Assembly (NCBI RefSeq): GCF_014836615.1
Contig: NZ_JACSQN010000009.1
Location: 117,447-181,446, forward strand
Direction of reading: 5' to 3'
Length of the DNA: 64,000 nucleotides
Origin: Sporosarcina quadrami
Lineage (GTDB): Bacteria; Bacillota; Bacilli; Bacillales_A; Planococcaceae
Position 1 is the stretch's first letter; each line of letters begins with the position of its first letter. The notes under the pieces are model-generated. The model did not search any database and had not been told where the DNA came from. It saw only the letters and a program-made list of their open reading frames with translations. A program made the translations under genes and the position numbers. Below, piece after piece: positions 63,764 to 64,000 of this stretch.

Positions 63764-64000
63764 GTATCGAAACGTAAACGTGGCGTATCGAAACGTAACT
63801 GCTTCGTATCGAAATGTAGACGACGTATCGAAACGTAAACGCGGCGTATCGAAACGTAACTCCGCGTAACGAAACGTAACTGCTTCGTATCGAAATGTAG
63901 ACGACGTATTGAAACGTAAACGCGGCGTATCGAAACATAACTCCCGCGCAACGAAACGTAACTGCTTCGTATCGAAACGTAGGCGCCGTATCGAAACGTA
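63764..64000. repeat. GTATCGAAACGTA tandem array with higher-order period
   Basis: At least twelve units of 19-21 bp, each GTATCGAAACGTA (variants GTAACG, GTATTG, GAAATG) plus a short linker. The linkers ACTGCTTC, AGACGAC, AACGCGGC and ACTCCGC recur in the same order, giving a higher-order unit of about 80 bp. The array runs off the window end. Nothing else is seen in this gap after the secA2 terminator. Confidence 0.9.

Noticed and set aside
63636..63951. Minus-strand frames encoding repeated RFDT-type peptides
   Set aside because: They are read-through of the 20-bp tandem array; composition is purely repetitive and no ribosome site is present. The same applies to the NTIN-repeat frame at 36259-36465.

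Overview
The window comes from a low-to-moderate GC, motile, naturally competent member of the Bacillales, most likely Sporosarcina or a close relative in the Caryophanaceae/Planococcaceae. The evidence is a B. subtilis-type flagellar/late-competence locus (hag-csrA-fliW-yviE-flgL-flgK-flgN-flgM-yvyF-comFC-comFA), degS-degU, comK, the coproporphyrin-type heme genes hemE-hemH-hemY, and a SecA2 plus S-layer assembly pair. Many genes use TTG or GTG starts behind strong AGGAGG ribosome sites. The species assignment is inference.

Layout. 1-12 kb is accessory: the end of rsgA, acetyltransferases, an HxlR/nitroreductase pair, a stress protein, an ECF sigma/anti-sigma pair, an orphan SUKH protein, a hydrolase, a surface thermonuclease and a MutS-like ATPase coupled to a 32-residue membrane peptide. 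12.0-14.5 kb holds a free-standing LAGLIDADG endonuclease and a translationally coupled two-gene operon (class III cyclase-like protein plus an unknown partner). 14.6-25.96 kb is the flagellar/competence operon region on the minus strand. 26.4-54.3 kb carries degV, an EAL-HDOD protein, enoyl-CoA hydratase, FliS with a short flagellin, comFB, citA/citR, a chemoreceptor, an acyl-CoA ligase, a Bce-type peptide sensing/detoxification module, lplJ with two yhfH genes, heme biosynthesis, an M20 hydrolase and comK. 54.5-64 kb has a lipoprotein, degU-degS, yvyE, an LCP ligase, tagO, secA2 and the SLAP-domain assembly gene.

The most striking content is in the two flagellin genes. As simple reading frames both stop early, missing the essential C-terminal helix. 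The missing C-termini lie downstream behind sequences with the conserved core of group I introns. hag1 has two such introns and hag2 has one. The first intron is identical in both genes, inside a 535-bp identical tract that also covers exon flanks. The second hag1 intron begins with an in-frame copy of the flagellin C-terminus plus a stop codon, so spliced and unspliced messages both encode a complete 395-residue flagellin. Both flagellin leaders carry a sigma-D promoter and a hairpin with GGA in its loop, a likely CsrA site, next to csrA and fliW.

A second theme is intergenic repeats. Four unrelated families of degenerate tandem repeats with a period of about 20-21 bp fill intergenic gaps, and REP-like palindromes recur between genes. 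Working together, sigma-D/FlgM, FliW/CsrA and DegS/DegU control motility; ComK, ComFA, ComFB and ComFC serve DNA uptake; TagO and the LCP protein build wall polymers; SecA2 and its SLAP partner probably export S-layer proteins.
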